From Synechococcus sp. UW140 (GTDB lineage Bacteria > Cyanobacteriota > Cyanobacteriia > PCC-6307 > Cyanobiaceae): 64,000 nt of DNA. The stretch covers positions 1 to 64,000 of the forward strand of contig NZ_UCOB01000003.1 in assembly GCF_900474295.1 (NCBI RefSeq), in the 5' to 3' direction. The position numbers were made by a program, and so were the translations under genes. Positions 9,401 to 17,536 of this stretch are shown one piece after another. Below the pieces are notes generated by a model. That model worked only from the letters and a program-made list of their open reading frames with translations. It searched no databases and was not told the DNA's origin. Positions within the stretch are counted from its first letter, which is position 1. Each line of letters starts with the position of its first letter.

Positions 9401-10318
9401 TCAACCGGCTTGACGAGCCTCGCTGATCAGCTGTTTGAGTCCGTTGGCATCGACGCGATACACCTCATTGCAGAAGTGGCAGATCAGTTCAGCCCCGCCA
9501 TCCTCCTCAAGCATCGTGGTTAGTTCCTCGGGGCCCAGCAGCTGAAGGGCACCAAGACTGCGCTCATAGCTACAGGGGCAATGGAATCTGATCGCTTGGC
9601 TTGGTTCCCCCGCTGGGATCGGCTGGGGGTCAAGATCTGGGAAAACATCGTGCAGCAGTTCTTCGAGGTTGTTGTTGCAGGCAGAAAGCCGTCCGCTGAA
9701 GTTGGCGATCTCTCGGCAACGCTCCTCGAGTAACGCCACCAGTGCCGGTTCTTCCGCTGCCTTGGGAAGAACCTGCACCAACAAGGCTCCGCTGCATTGC
9801 AAACCGCTGCTGTTGATCTTCTCCCCGACAAACACGGCAGAGGGAGTTTGTTCCGAATGGAGCAGATAGGAGGCCACGTCCTCTCCGATCCCTCCCTTCA
9901 CCAGTTCTACTGTGCTGCTGAAAGGCTCTCCCTTGCCTTCATCACGCACCACATGCAGATAGCCCGTGCCAGCGGCTTCTGCGAAATCAAAGCTGAAGTG
10001 GCCATCCGTATCGGGCACGGGATCCAGTTCGAGCGTGGGGTTGCCGACATGGCCGCGCACAGTGCCATTGCGACCGGCATCCACAATCAGGCCGCGCAAG
10101 GGGCCATCTGACCCAATGCGCAGATTGACGCGTCCATGGCTCACCTTCATCGAACTGGCGAGCAGCAGACCTGCACCCATGGCCCGTCCCAGCATCACGG
10201 TGGTGAGATAAGAAAGCCCATGCCGACGGCTTGCTTCCCTTGTGGTTTCGGTGGTTGACACGGCGACGAGTCGAATCCCCCCGCCCGCTGCGGTCGCCCG
10301 GACAAGGCGGTCACTCAT
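9401..10318 (-). CDS. hslO: Hsp33 redox-regulated chaperone
   Basis: A cytoplasmic holdase that becomes active when its zinc-binding cysteines are oxidised, protecting proteins during oxidative stress. The C-terminal zinc site is visible as Cys-Pro-Cys and, about 30 residues later, Cys-His-Phe-Cys. The body has the Hsp33 signature around Gly-Arg-Ala-Met-Gly-Ala-Gly-Leu-Leu. The ATG at 10318 gives about 305 aa, the usual family size; a longer frame back to 10396 would run into the upstream ABC gene. It starts 5 bp after that ABC ATPase gene ends, so the two are probably co-transcribed. Confidence 0.95.
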   Translation of the reverse strand: MSDRLVRATAAGGGIRLVAVSTTETTREASRRHGLSYLTTVMLGRAMGAGLLLASSMKVSHGRVNLRIGSDGPLRGLIVDAGRNGTVRGHVGNPTLELDPVPDTDGHFSFDFAEAAGTGYLHVVRDEGKGEPFSSTVELVKGGIGEDVASYLLHSEQTPSAVFVGEKINSSGLQCSGALLVQVLPKAAEEPALVALLEERCREIANFSGRLSACNNNLEELLHDVFPDLDPQPIPAGEPSQAIRFHCPCSYERSLGALQLLGPEELTTMLEEDGGAELICHFCNEVYRVDANGLKQLISEARQAG

Positions 10319-10323
10319 GGCGA

Positions 10324-10971
10324 TCACTCTGCTGCGGCCAATGGTGACAGAGCACGGAGCTGTCCTCCCTGCAGTTTCCACTGCTCGCACTCCCACCGAT
10401 GGAACAGATCCGGTTCATGGGTGACCACGATCAAGACCTTGTCTTTGGCCAAGTGCTGCAGCAGTGCAAGCACGTCGTCGCGAACCGACCAATCCAAACC
10501 TGCAGTGGGTTCATCAAGGAGCAGCACATCAGGCTCCCTCAGCAGTTGAACCGCGAGGGCGAGGCGACGCTGTTGACCACCGCTGAGTCGTTCCGGTGCC
10601 TGCTTCAGATCCAGATCATTCAGCCCAACCCGGCGTAGACCTTGATGCAGTCGCTCTGTGCTCATGCGGCGGTGCCCGAGCTTGAGTTCTTGGCTCACGC
10701 TCAGACCCAGGAAATGGCGTTCTGGGAATTGGAACACCACACCACACAGCCAGCGACGTTGCCGGCGGTTCAGCTGTTGCCCTTGCCAGGTCACACTGCC
10801 CCGTTGTGCACCTGATAGACCGCTGATCACCTCGATCAAGCTTGTTTTGCCGCTGCCACTGGCTCCTGAGATCAGCGCTGGGCGTCCTGGAGACACCTTC
10901 AGATCGATCGCTTCCAACACCGACTGGGCTGCCGTGGCCGGTTGGTAGTGAAGGCTTTTCAGTTCAAGCAT
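10324..10971 (-). CDS. ABC transporter ATP-binding protein (CbiO/EcfA-like)
   Basis: A 215-aa ATPase subunit. Walker A is Gly-Ala-Ser-Gly-Ser-Gly-Lys-Thr-Ser, the Q loop is Phe-Gln-Phe-Pro-Glu, the signature is Leu-Ser-Gly-Gly-Gln-Gln-Arg-Arg, Walker B is Leu-Leu-Leu-Asp-Glu-Pro, and the H-loop is Thr-His-Glu. The Phe-Pro-Glu after the Q loop is typical of energy-coupling-factor ATPases and of the chloroplast ABCI11-like group. No permease gene lies beside it, so the partner and substrate are unknown. It sits upstream of hslO with 5-bp spacing. Confidence 0.88.
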   Translation of the reverse strand: MLELKSLHYQPATAAQSVLEAIDLKVSPGRPALISGASGSGKTSLIEVISGLSGAQRGSVTWQGQQLNRRQRRWLCGVVFQFPERHFLGLSVSQELKLGHRRMSTERLHQGLRRVGLNDLDLKQAPERLSGGQQRRLALAVQLLREPDVLLLDEPTAGLDWSVRDDVLALLQHLAKDKVLIVVTHEPDLFHRWECEQWKLQGGQLRALSPLAAAE

Positions 10972-11066
10972 CGTTCCCCGCCTTGGCCGGTTGCGTGGAT
11001 TCCGTGGCCACAGCTTGAAGGATCAGCGCCCCCCTGCAGCGATGATGAGGGAGTGATTGCTCGACC

Positions 11067-11516
11067 ATGAACGTACGTTTTCGCGAGGTTGACCCGTTCA
11101 ACTGCTGGCTGTGGCTTCGCTTCACCGAGATTCCCAGTCAGGGTGAGCGTAACTATGTCGATGGCGTCTTCGATAGTTGGTATGTGCTGGGTCGACTCGG
11201 GGGCTTCAATGCCGAAAACCTGCAGACCCAAGAAGAAGGTGATCAGCTCAGTTGGATGAGTTATGACAACGACGCGGCAGCGGCGGCGATGCCTGCCCTG
11301 ATGCACAACATGGGGCAGCTGGAGTACCACCAGCAATGGGGACGTTGCTGGGTTGATCTCGGAACCACCGATGCCATCGCTCTTGATGTGCTGATCAATT
11401 CCTTGCGCCAGCTGGACAGTGATGTCGTGCAGTTGGAGGAATTGTTGGTGGGTGGTGAAAACGAGGATTGGCCAGTGGAAGAGCACCCTGACAGCGTCTT
11501 CCCTTCATCCAACTGA
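11067..11516 (+). CDS. DUF3531 family protein
   Basis: A 149-aa conserved protein of cyanobacteria and plastids, rich in Trp (Cys-Trp-Leu-Trp-Leu-Arg-Phe) and acidic near the C-terminus. It starts Met-Asn-Val-Arg-Phe-Arg-Glu-Val-Asp-Pro-Phe, matching DUF3531 as I know it. No biochemical role is established to my knowledge. It ends 5 bp before rsmE on the same strand, so the pair likely forms an operon. Confidence 0.8.
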   Translation: MNVRFREVDPFNCWLWLRFTEIPSQGERNYVDGVFDSWYVLGRLGGFNAENLQTQEEGDQLSWMSYDNDAAAAAMPALMHNMGQLEYHQQWGRCWVDLGTTDAIALDVLINSLRQLDSDVVQLEELLVGGENEDWPVEEHPDSVFPSSN

Positions 11517-11521
11517 GCCGC

Positions 11522-12316
11522 ATGGCGGAACTTCGTCGTCTGCTGATCAGGCCAGAGCGGCTGCAAGACAGCGGGTCTGGGATTCAGCTTCAGACGAAGG
11601 AAAGCCATTATCTGCGCCGAGTTCTGAGATTGAGGCCAGGCGATGCTCTGGCTGTGGTGGATGGACAGGGCCACCTTTGGACCGCCCGAGTAGTGGATGG
11701 TGAGCACCTAGAGCTGGGTCAGTCGCAGGCGCATCCCTGCCTGAGCGAGAGCTCTCCTTGCCCTCGTTTGGGTTTGGCTGTGGTGGGTGTGCGTCGTGGC
11801 ATGGATGACCTGATGCGGATGGCGTGTGAGTTAGGCATCGATTGCATCCAACCGCTCAGGTCCCATTGGCGTACGCCCCAAGCTGAGGATCGTCCTGATC
11901 GTTGGCAGGTCATCCTCGAGGAGGCTGTTGAACAGAGCGAGCGTCTTTGGATGCCGCGGCTGCTGTCCACAAAGGCTGTGGCTGATTGGTGGGGTGAGCC
12001 GGATCCCGCTTGGGCCCGCTGTTACGCCACAACACGGAAGGCCTCGCTGCCCCGCCTGTCGACCTGGCTTGAGCAAAGGCTGATTACATCTGACAACCCT
12101 CGTCCAGCCGAGGTTTGGATCGCCATCGGACCTGAAGCGGGCTGGACCGAGGCTGAACAGCAGCAGGCCGGCGCATTGGGGTGGACTCCAGTGCAGATGG
12201 GTTGTTCGATCCTTCGAACTGCAACGGCGGCGGTGACGGCCACGGCTTTAATGACCAGCTGTCGGGCGACAGCCGTTGAGCTAGAGCGCAGTCAGTCACG
12301 CTCTGTGGAGAAGTAG
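11522..12316 (+). CDS. rsmE: 16S rRNA m3U1498 methyltransferase
   Basis: A SPOUT-class methyltransferase that methylates N3 of U1498 in 16S rRNA. It has an N-terminal PUA-like domain (Arg-Arg-Leu-Leu-Ile then His-Tyr-Leu-Arg-Arg-Val-Leu-Arg) and the C-terminal SPOUT knot with Ile-Gly-Pro-Glu-Ala-Gly-Trp-Thr-Glu and Ile-Leu-Arg-Thr-Ala-Thr-Ala. At 264 aa it is slightly longer than E. coli RsmE. Start ATG at 11522. Confidence 0.95.
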   Translation: MAELRRLLIRPERLQDSGSGIQLQTKESHYLRRVLRLRPGDALAVVDGQGHLWTARVVDGEHLELGQSQAHPCLSESSPCPRLGLAVVGVRRGMDDLMRMACELGIDCIQPLRSHWRTPQAEDRPDRWQVILEEAVEQSERLWMPRLLSTKAVADWWGEPDPAWARCYATTRKASLPRLSTWLEQRLITSDNPRPAEVWIAIGPEAGWTEAEQQQAGALGWTPVQMGCSILRTATAAVTATALMTSCRATAVELERSQSRSVEK

Positions 12317-12348
12317 TCGCACCTGGCTCTCTCTGGTCGGGATTGAAC

Positions 12349-12861
12349 TCAGCGCAGTAGATCGCTGACTGCGACGCAGAAGGTCAGCACCTCGACCTTT
12401 CCTTCCTCCTTCAGGACGGCTAAGACAGGCACCTCGTCTGGCCAACAACCGCGAGCTTTGGAAACGAAATGAGCCAGGTCACCGGCACTGACGGTTCCGT
12501 GGCCTCGGCGCTGCACATCTTTTCTCCAGGCGTCGTAGAGACCCGCGAACTCACCAGCCTTCTCCAGGTTTGTGTCGCTCAGCATGGATTCGAGTGCTTT
12601 TGCGGGGCCCTCATTCAGGGTCAGATTGAGCCACTCCTGGATGAGGGGGTGGTCAACGTGCTCGCACACGGTGAGGTGATTGCCGATCGCACTGACAGGG
12701 ATGACGACAGCCTCTCCGCACTCTTTGACAAGCACAACTGGTGAGCTGAAGCTCCAGACGTTTTCCTCCCCGATTCGCTGGGCGCATTGGCGCAGGCTGG
12801 TCTCGTGGAGCTCGACCAGCGCTTCAGACATCGACTCTGAGTGGCTTGGGTCCCCTGTCAT
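12349..12861 (-). CDS. Conserved hypothetical protein, ~170 aa
   Basis: A soluble, acidic protein with no signal peptide. Visible features are Leu-Val-Lys-Glu-Cys-Gly-Glu-Ala-Val-Val-Ile-Pro, a His-Val-Asp-His pair near the middle and a mixed alpha/beta C-terminus. Met11 (12831) is an alternative start beginning Ser-Glu-Ala-Leu-Val-Glu-Leu-His. No domain recognised. It converges on rsmE with a 32-bp gap. Confidence 0.65.
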   Translation of the reverse strand: MTGDPSHSESMSEALVELHETSLRQCAQRIGEENVWSFSSPVVLVKECGEAVVIPVSAIGNHLTVCEHVDHPLIQEWLNLTLNEGPAKALESMLSDTNLEKAGEFAGLYDAWRKDVQRRGHGTVSAGDLAHFVSKARGCWPDEVPVLAVLKEEGKVEVLTFCVAVSDLLR

Positions 12862-12913
12862 GGGAACAGGTTAGGCATCCTCAGTGTCAGTTCAAACCAG
12901 GCCATCAGGTCTT

Positions 12914-12970
12914 AAGACGCCAGAGGATGTGATGGTGGCGTCTTGACTAATGCCCGGGGCACATAGCCCC
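12914..12970. other. Two tandem hairpins in an intergenic gap
   Basis: A perfect 9-bp stem AAGACGCCA (12914-12922) / TGGCGTCTT (12936-12944) is followed by GGGGC (12956-12960) / GCCCC (12966-12970) with loop ACATA. Neither is followed by a T run on the plus strand. They could belong to a small RNA or a processed transcript end; this is uncertain. Confidence 0.35.
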
Positions 12971-13106
12971 TGATGGCTTGCCTCAGGTCGCTGTTCGCTT
13001 CGAAAGATCTGCTGCCAAAACCTGGCTGAAACCAGGTTGTCCACCTCCCTCGCAGTCCGACTGGCTCGCAGGATCTTGAGCTACAGAGTGGCAAAGGGAG
13101 AGTCTC

Positions 13107-13385
13107 TTGGTGTTGTCCGTGTCGCTCCTCCTGGCCTTGGTGGTGACAGCACCCCATCCAGGCAGTGTCGACTTCGTCCCCAATCGTTATGCCCTAACCC
13201 CTCCAGAACTCGAGCGGCAGGGACTGATTAGCCCAGCTGTGCGTGCGGTGCTGGAGCGTCATCAGGCAACGACCCCGCTTGAGCGTGTGGAGGTGCTTGA
13301 TCAAGCCTGTAATCGCGGTGAGCTCTCCGCTAGCGAATGTCAGGCCATCGGGCGAGGTCGACGCAGGAGGCGGCGCGATGACTGA
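13107..13385 (+). CDS. Small secreted basic protein
   Basis: A TTG at 13107 opens 92 codons. A hydrophobic N-terminus (Val-Leu-Ser-Val-Ser-Leu-Leu-Leu-Ala-Leu-Val-Val) acts as signal peptide, followed by about 70 residues with two Cys and a very basic tail (eight Arg among the last eleven residues). Arg-rich tails like this suggest binding to nucleic acid or a charged surface, but that is speculation. Start choice is uncertain because no ATG is available in frame before the hydrophobic segment. It converges with the next gene. Confidence 0.6.
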   Translation: MVLSVSLLLALVVTAPHPGSVDFVPNRYALTPPELERQGLISPAVRAVLERHQATTPLERVEVLDQACNRGELSASECQAIGRGRRRRRRDD

Positions 13386-13401
13386 CTGATTCGCCAAGCC
13401 C

Positions 13402-13713
13402 TTAACGGCGAAAACAGTAAAAACCGTTCCTTGTGGCCACTGAACGATTGAAGGCTCCTAACACAGGGATCGGTTGCCCCTCGGTGAAAGTCCTGAAGGG
13501 CCAGTAAGGCCTGGTGTCACAGATCAGCTTTTGGCAACTGCAGATGTACTTTTCTGCGCTGAGTCCTTTTTGATCCCATTCGGCAAAGATCTCGCTAATC
13601 GGGATGTTCTGATGCTCGAAGCGTTTTGTCGCTGGTTCCTGTCCGTAGGCAGAGACAGCGGTGAGCAGTGCAAAAGCCAACCCAACTGGTAGGTACAACG
13701 TCCGCATTTTCAT
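13402..13713 (-). CDS. Small secreted protein with Cys cluster
   Basis: Starting at Met-Lys-Met-Arg-Thr-Leu (ATG at 13713) the protein has 103 aa with a clear signal peptide ending Ala-Tyr-Gly-Gln. The mature part carries Tyr-Ile-Cys-Ser-Cys-Gln-Lys-Leu-Ile-Cys and a terminal Tyr-Cys-Phe-Arg-Arg, so it probably forms disulfides outside the cytoplasm. A longer frame to 13776 adds 21 residues that look non-coding. No known family recognised. Confidence 0.65.
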   Translation of the reverse strand: MKMRTLYLPVGLAFALLTAVSAYGQEPATKRFEHQNIPISEIFAEWDQKGLSAEKYICSCQKLICDTRPYWPFRTFTEGQPIPVLGAFNRSVATRNGFYCFRR

Positions 13714-13837
13714 TCCGACGCAAGTCACTGATCTCATAGTGCGCAGAGGTCTGGATGGGGGCCAGGGTTCAAACAAGGATGAGATCTTCTGGCGTTATGG
13801 CTGAGCTCTGGTTCTGGACAGGCTTGGTTGAGCTGGC

Positions 13838-14053
13838 TCAGAGGATGACCTTTCCGCAGAAACCTGATGGGCGGATCGAGTGCTGATCGGCGCCAGCGTC
13901 TTGCGGAATCGTGGCTAAGCAGGCTTGGGCCGGGCTGGAGCTGTTCAGGAGGATCGTATGCATCGCTAAGGCTGAACCCAGCATCAGCACAGAACCTCCT
14001 GCGACCCCCGCTGTGAAGGCGAGCAGCGATTTGATGGTGACTTGAACTTGCAT
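13838..14053 (-). CDS. Small membrane-anchored or secreted protein, 71 aa
   Basis: Starts Met-Gln-Val-Gln-Val-Thr-Ile-Lys followed by a hydrophobic span (Leu-Leu-Ala-Phe-Thr-Ala-Gly-Val-Ala-Gly-Gly), then a short polar domain with two Cys about 20 residues apart. One membrane anchor or an uncleaved signal is likely. Unrecognised; one of several small exported proteins clustered at 13.1-14.3 kb. Confidence 0.5.
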   Translation of the reverse strand: MQVQVTIKSLLAFTAGVAGGSVLMLGSALAMHTILLNSSSPAQACLATIPQDAGADQHSIRPSGFCGKVIL

Positions 14054-14132
14054 TGGTCGTCTTTGTCGATGCCATCAACATCGACTGGGCTTTGGTGAAA
14101 GCCCGTGATCCTTTCTGTGCAAGTGCAGGAGG

Positions 14133-14321
14133 ATGTCTGGTGAAAACCTGGTGAACGAGGCCCGACGGACGATCAGCTTGGGGTCGATGGGCGCAGCGCA
14201 CTTAAGTCGGGTCGGTGCAGCCCCGCTGTTTGCCTGTCTGTGTCTTGTCTTTTGGATGCTGTTGAACCGGTCTCACAAACAGATTGGAGACCCGCTTGGC
14301 TGGTATGGGCTCAGAGGTTGA
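14133..14321 (+). CDS. Possible small single-pass membrane protein, 62 aa
   Basis: The frame starts Met-Ser-Gly-Glu-Asn-Leu and contains one membrane segment (Ala-Pro-Leu-Phe-Ala-Cys-Leu-Cys-Leu-Val-Phe-Trp). AGGAGG abuts the ATG directly, which is closer than a normal ribosome-binding site. It is the only candidate in the gap 14054-14348 and could be chance. Confidence 0.3.
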   Translation: MSGENLVNEARRTISLGSMGAAHLSRVGAAPLFACLCLVFWMLLNRSHKQIGDPLGWYGLRG

Positions 14322-14348
14322 GCATGGCCTTGCTGCACGGAAGCAGCG

Positions 14349-14771
14349 TTAGAGACTGTTCTCACGACCTGTGTTCGGGCCTTTGAACAGATCGTTGGCC
14401 ATCGAACGGAAGCCCTTAAGGCTGGCCCCAGGACGACGACGTTGTTGCCGCAGGGCATTCCCCGGTTGAAGGGCTTCGGGCGCAAAGGTGCTCAGGGTCG
14501 CCACGGGACGCTCAGCTTCGGCCGCTGCGAGTTCAGCGGCAATCGCCTCGGCGGTTGTGAGGGAGGGATCGCTGGCTGTTTTGGTCTTGTCAGCGGGGCT
14601 GGAAGCAGGCTTCGCTGACCCTGCTTTCTGCTTCGGATTGCTCGCTTTGGCCGCGGCAGACTCCTTAACAGGTTCAGCTTCCCTGACAGGCGCAACGGTC
14701 ACTGAAGCAGTGCTCGAGGTCTTGGCACCATCCTCGAGTTCGAGGAAAAAGCCTTTCTTTTTGAACACCAT
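14349..14771 (-). CDS. Conserved hypothetical, Ala/Lys/Pro-rich, ~140 aa
   Basis: From ATG at 14771: Met-Val-Phe-Lys-Lys-Lys-Gly-Phe-Phe-Leu-Glu, then a long low-complexity Ala/Lys/Ser/Pro stretch, and a basic C-terminus with Arg-Gln-Gln-Arg-Arg-Arg-Pro-Gly. It looks intrinsically disordered between two short ordered ends. No signal peptide. It is divergent from the DUF92 gene, with 56 bp between starts. No function recognised. Confidence 0.6.
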   Translation of the reverse strand: MVFKKKGFFLELEDGAKTSSTASVTVAPVREAEPVKESAAAKASNPKQKAGSAKPASSPADKTKTASDPSLTTAEAIAAELAAAEAERPVATLSTFAPEALQPGNALRQQRRRPGASLKGFRSMANDLFKGPNTGRENSL

Positions 14772-14827
14772 GTCGTGATCTCGACAGTGACCTTGGCTGA
14801 TTATCCGTTGCTTCAGCCCCTTCACGG

Positions 14828-15610
14828 TTGATGCTTAGGGCAGTGCAACACAGGCTGATGGCATTTCCGACTCAGGATCTCACCATCTGGGGGATCGCTT
14901 TCGCCCTCAACGGCGTGTTGATCGCCCTCGCTCAACGATTGCCTTTGCTGACCAGAGCTGGCTGGGTGCATGCAGGGATTCTTGGCACGATTCTCTGGGG
15001 TTGCCTTGGTTGGCGTGGCTGGCTGGCCGTGGTGATGTACCTGGTGTTGGGCTCCCTTGTCACCAGAGTTGGCCTTAAACGCAAGCAGGAAAAGGGACTG
15101 GCGGAGGCCCGTGGAGGACGTCGCAGCCCGGCCAATGTGTGGGGATCAGCTGCGGTTGGTGCCCTAATTGCTCTGTTGATCGGTGCGGGACTCGAGCCGG
15201 TTGGCCTCCTGCTGGTGGGATTCGCTGCCAGTTTTGCCGCCAAGTTGGCTGACACCTTTGGCAGTGAAATTGGCAAGCGCTGGGGACGCACCACCGTTCT
15301 GATTACGACGCTCCGACGCGTCCCTGCTGGCACTGAAGGGGCCGTGAGCCTTGAAGGAACCCTTGCGAGTGCTGCCGGCAGTGCACTGATGACGTTGGTG
15401 ACCGTGGCGTTGCAGTTGGTGCCTGCTGGGCCTGAAGCCTTACTCGTCGCCAGTGTTGGCTTGGTGGCCACCCTGATTGAAAGCGTTGTTGGGGCTTTGG
15501 TGCAGGAGCGCATCTCCTGGCTCAGTAATGAACTTGTGAATGGGCTGCAGACAGCGATCGCGGCGATGCTGGCGATCGCTGCCGCGAACCTGCTTCAGTG
15601 CATTGGCTGA
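14828..15610 (+). CDS. DUF92 / VTE6-like integral membrane protein
   Basis: A hydrophobic 260-aa protein with about six membrane helices and the DUF92 signature (Leu-Ala-Asp-Thr-Phe-Gly-Ser-Glu-Ile-Gly, then Gly-Ala-Val-Ser-Leu-Glu-Gly-Thr). The plant homologue VTE6 is a phytyl-phosphate kinase of tocopherol synthesis and chlorophyll phytol recycling, and a Synechocystis member has been tied to the same step. That role here is inferred from the family. Start could be Met2 or Met11. The last 16 bp overlap the end of the broken sigma gene on the opposite strand. Confidence 0.8.
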   Translation: MMLRAVQHRLMAFPTQDLTIWGIAFALNGVLIALAQRLPLLTRAGWVHAGILGTILWGCLGWRGWLAVVMYLVLGSLVTRVGLKRKQEKGLAEARGGRRSPANVWGSAAVGALIALLIGAGLEPVGLLLVGFAASFAAKLADTFGSEIGKRWGRTTVLITTLRRVPAGTEGAVSLEGTLASAAGSALMTLVTVALQLVPAGPEALLVASVGLVATLIESVVGALVQERISWLSNELVNGLQTAIAAMLAIAAANLLQCIG

Positions 15611-16082
15611 ACCCACACCCCGTGTCTGCCTGCCGCCATCTCTTGCAACAGTTGCAGGGATTGCCTGAGCACCGTTGTTACCTCGAGGTGACTTAGGCCC
15701 TTCTGGCTCCCAATCTGGCGAACGGTCTCTCCAAGGACGTAATGGCGAATGAGTAGCTGACGGGCATGGTCAGGCAATTGGCGCATCGCTTGATGCAACC
15801 ATTCCAGTTGGTGATCGGTCTTGGTGTCTGTGCGCGAGTCCGCGAGTTGTTCAATGAACGCCGTAGCTGCTGCACCTGTGGATGCTGCGGTGCTGGTTCC
15901 CGGTTGGTGAAGGCTGACCAGATGGCGATGCTGATGGGCCTCGAGCGCCTGCAGCCAGCGGTCCACTGAGACATCAAGAGCGTCCGCGAGCTGTCTGCTC
16001 AAAAAAGGAGGCAAGCCTTGTTGAAGCCGTTATTGCTGGAGTTTCATCCCCTTTGCATGCAGGTTCAGCAGCCGCCAAGGAA
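15595..16082 (-). pseudogene. Sigma-70 family factor, distal half (regions 3/4), separated by the integrated element
   Basis: The minus-strand frame from the left junction (16074-16082) reads Pro-Trp-Arg-Leu-Leu-Asn-Leu-His-Ala-Lys-Gly-Met-Lys-Leu-Gln-Gln, then TAA (16030-16032), then continues in the same frame Arg-Leu-Gln-Gln-Gly-Leu-Pro-Pro through region 3 (Ala-Asp-Ala-Leu-Asp-Val-Ser) to region 4 (Leu-Pro-Asp-His-Ala-Arg-Gln-Leu-Leu-Ile-Arg-His-Tyr) and a stop at 15595. Downstream of the TAA a TTG at 16014 could start a 139-aa remnant. It matches the C-terminal part of cyanobacterial alternative sigma factors. The N-terminal half lies 8.2 kb away at 24253-24646 in the same orientation. 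The TAA is one base from CAA (Gln). Confidence 0.85.
16074..16082 (+). other. Left attachment core (attL), GCCAAGGAA
   Basis: A 9-bp direct repeat also found at 24253-24261. It lies exactly where sigma-factor sequence stops matching and the AT-richer element begins. On the minus strand it encodes Pro-Trp of the sigma protein. The integrase gene begins just inside it. Confidence 0.8.
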
Positions 16083-16131
16083 GTGTCTAGTCCCTGTTAC
16101 AACAACGGATTTAGGACACCATTGTATCGTC

Positions 16132-16149
16132 ATACCAATGAGATACCAG
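16132..16149. repeat. Left-arm repeats (ATACCAA and ATACCAG)
   Basis: Two near copies of the octamer found at the right end, ATACCAA (16132-16138) and ATACCAG (16143-16149), spaced 11 bp apart, one helical turn. They lie 50-67 bp inside the left core and are probably integrase arm-binding sites, by analogy with phage attP arms. Confidence 0.6.
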
Positions 16150-16151
16150 CT

Positions 16152-17534
16152 ATGCCAAAGGTCACTCAAAAGCACGATGTGCTGAACGGCGCTGGCTCGC
16201 TTGTTCAATATGGGTCTGGCACCAGCAGTGGTAAATGGTTCTTCCGTCAGTGGATAAAGAGTGAGAAGCGATACATCCAACGGCAGATACCTGGCGCAAA
16301 AACTCTTGATGAAGCAATGTCAGGTGTTTTGGACGTAGCGTTTGAGGTCAAGAACGAGATTGAGCAACCCAACCTTCAGGCGGGTAGCAGCAGTAGGCGA
16401 GCTCGGACAAAGAACAAAGACAAGGTGAAGCGTGAAGCTATAGACACAGCGATTGGAAATTTCCTTGCCGTTCAACTAGATAGGGCGGAAGCAGGCTTGA
16501 TTGAGTTTGAGACAGTGAGAAACCGCTCCAACCTGTTCACTAATTACGTATTGCCTTATCTCAACGGTAAAGGTATTTATTGCACTGATTCCATTGATCT
16601 CACGACCTTTGATGATTACTTGGTTTATCGTGCTGAGACCACACCATTGCAAAGACAGCAGGAGGTAAAGCTAATCAAGTATTGGTGTCGATCATACCTT
16701 GTGAAGAGAGGACTGATTAATCCAATCCTATTGTTTGATAAGAGCTTCTTGCCAAAGCAAAAGGTGACTGAGAGCGATAGGTTAAAGAATCCTGCGATAC
16801 CGGCTGAAGATTGGAAGATGATAGTTGATTATGTCAGGGATGAGTGGAGGCATAAGGTAAAGGATAATTTCAACCAGCGTTATTGGTATTGGCGCAATCT
16901 GTTCTGGCATTACCTGTTGTTCTCAATCAATACTGGTATGTCGCCTGAAGAGGTCGTAAGGATGAAATGGAAACAAATAGAATTGGTTGATGAAGGAAGG
17001 ATAGATAGCAAGGGAGATCGTCAGGTATGGGAGGTAGCTTATGTATCAACCATTAGGTCAAAGACTAAGGCACCAAGAGAGATACCGTGTAATCAGGCAA
17101 GGGAGCTGAGACGGTGGAAAGATTTCGTTGCTGACTATTGCATCTCTCATAAACTACCTTTGCCTACAAAGGATACGCCTGTATTTGGTAATCCATTCCC
17201 TAGGTCAGGTAGTCCTGAAGGGTGGAGGCCTTATCACCGCACTTCATTCAGTGGAACTTGGAGAGAGATCCGTGCTTCATTGAAGGATAAATTGAACGGC
17301 CATAGGTACAGCCCACACCCTTTTACCTTGTATTCATTGAGGTCTTCCTTCATTGAGAACCATTTGCTTAAGGGAACCCCAGTGATTGAGGTCGCAAGGA
17401 TGGCAGGCCATAATATTCAAGAGACGCAGCGTAGTTATGAACGTCTTGACTTGAGAAGGAGGGGTATGGAAATTACTGCGCCAAAGTTTGGTAGCAGCAG
17501 AACAAATAAAAAGACATCAGAGCAGCTTTTCTGA
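16152..17534 (+). CDS. Tyrosine recombinase / integrase
   Basis: Presumed to catalyse integration and excision of the 8.18-kb element between the GCCAAGGAA cores. The C-terminal catalytic domain shows Tyr-Ser-Leu-Arg (box II Arg), Met-Ala-Gly-His-Asn and the nucleophile Tyr in Gln-Arg-Ser-Tyr-Glu-Arg. Box I reads Asn-Thr-Gly-Met-Ser-Pro-Glu-Glu, with Ser where the catalytic Arg usually stands, and Tyr replaces the usual His of HxxR. A SAM-like core-binding domain lies at roughly residues 90-200. The ATG at 16152 (460 aa) is chosen; the frame stays open back to 16053, but those codons cross the left core into the sigma gene. The next gene starts 2 bp after its stop. Confidence 0.88.
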   Translation: MPKVTQKHDVLNGAGSLVQYGSGTSSGKWFFRQWIKSEKRYIQRQIPGAKTLDEAMSGVLDVAFEVKNEIEQPNLQAGSSSRRARTKNKDKVKREAIDTAIGNFLAVQLDRAEAGLIEFETVRNRSNLFTNYVLPYLNGKGIYCTDSIDLTTFDDYLVYRAETTPLQRQQEVKLIKYWCRSYLVKRGLINPILLFDKSFLPKQKVTESDRLKNPAIPAEDWKMIVDYVRDEWRHKVKDNFNQRYWYWRNLFWHYLLFSINTGMSPEEVVRMKWKQIELVDEGRIDSKGDRQVWEVAYVSTIRSKTKAPREIPCNQARELRRWKDFVADYCISHKLPLPTKDTPVFGNPFPRSGSPEGWRPYHRTSFSGTWREIRASLKDKLNGHRYSPHPFTLYSLRSSFIENHLLKGTPVIEVARMAGHNIQETQRSYERLDLRRRGMEITAPKFGSSRTNKKTSEQLF

Positions 17535-17536
17535 AA

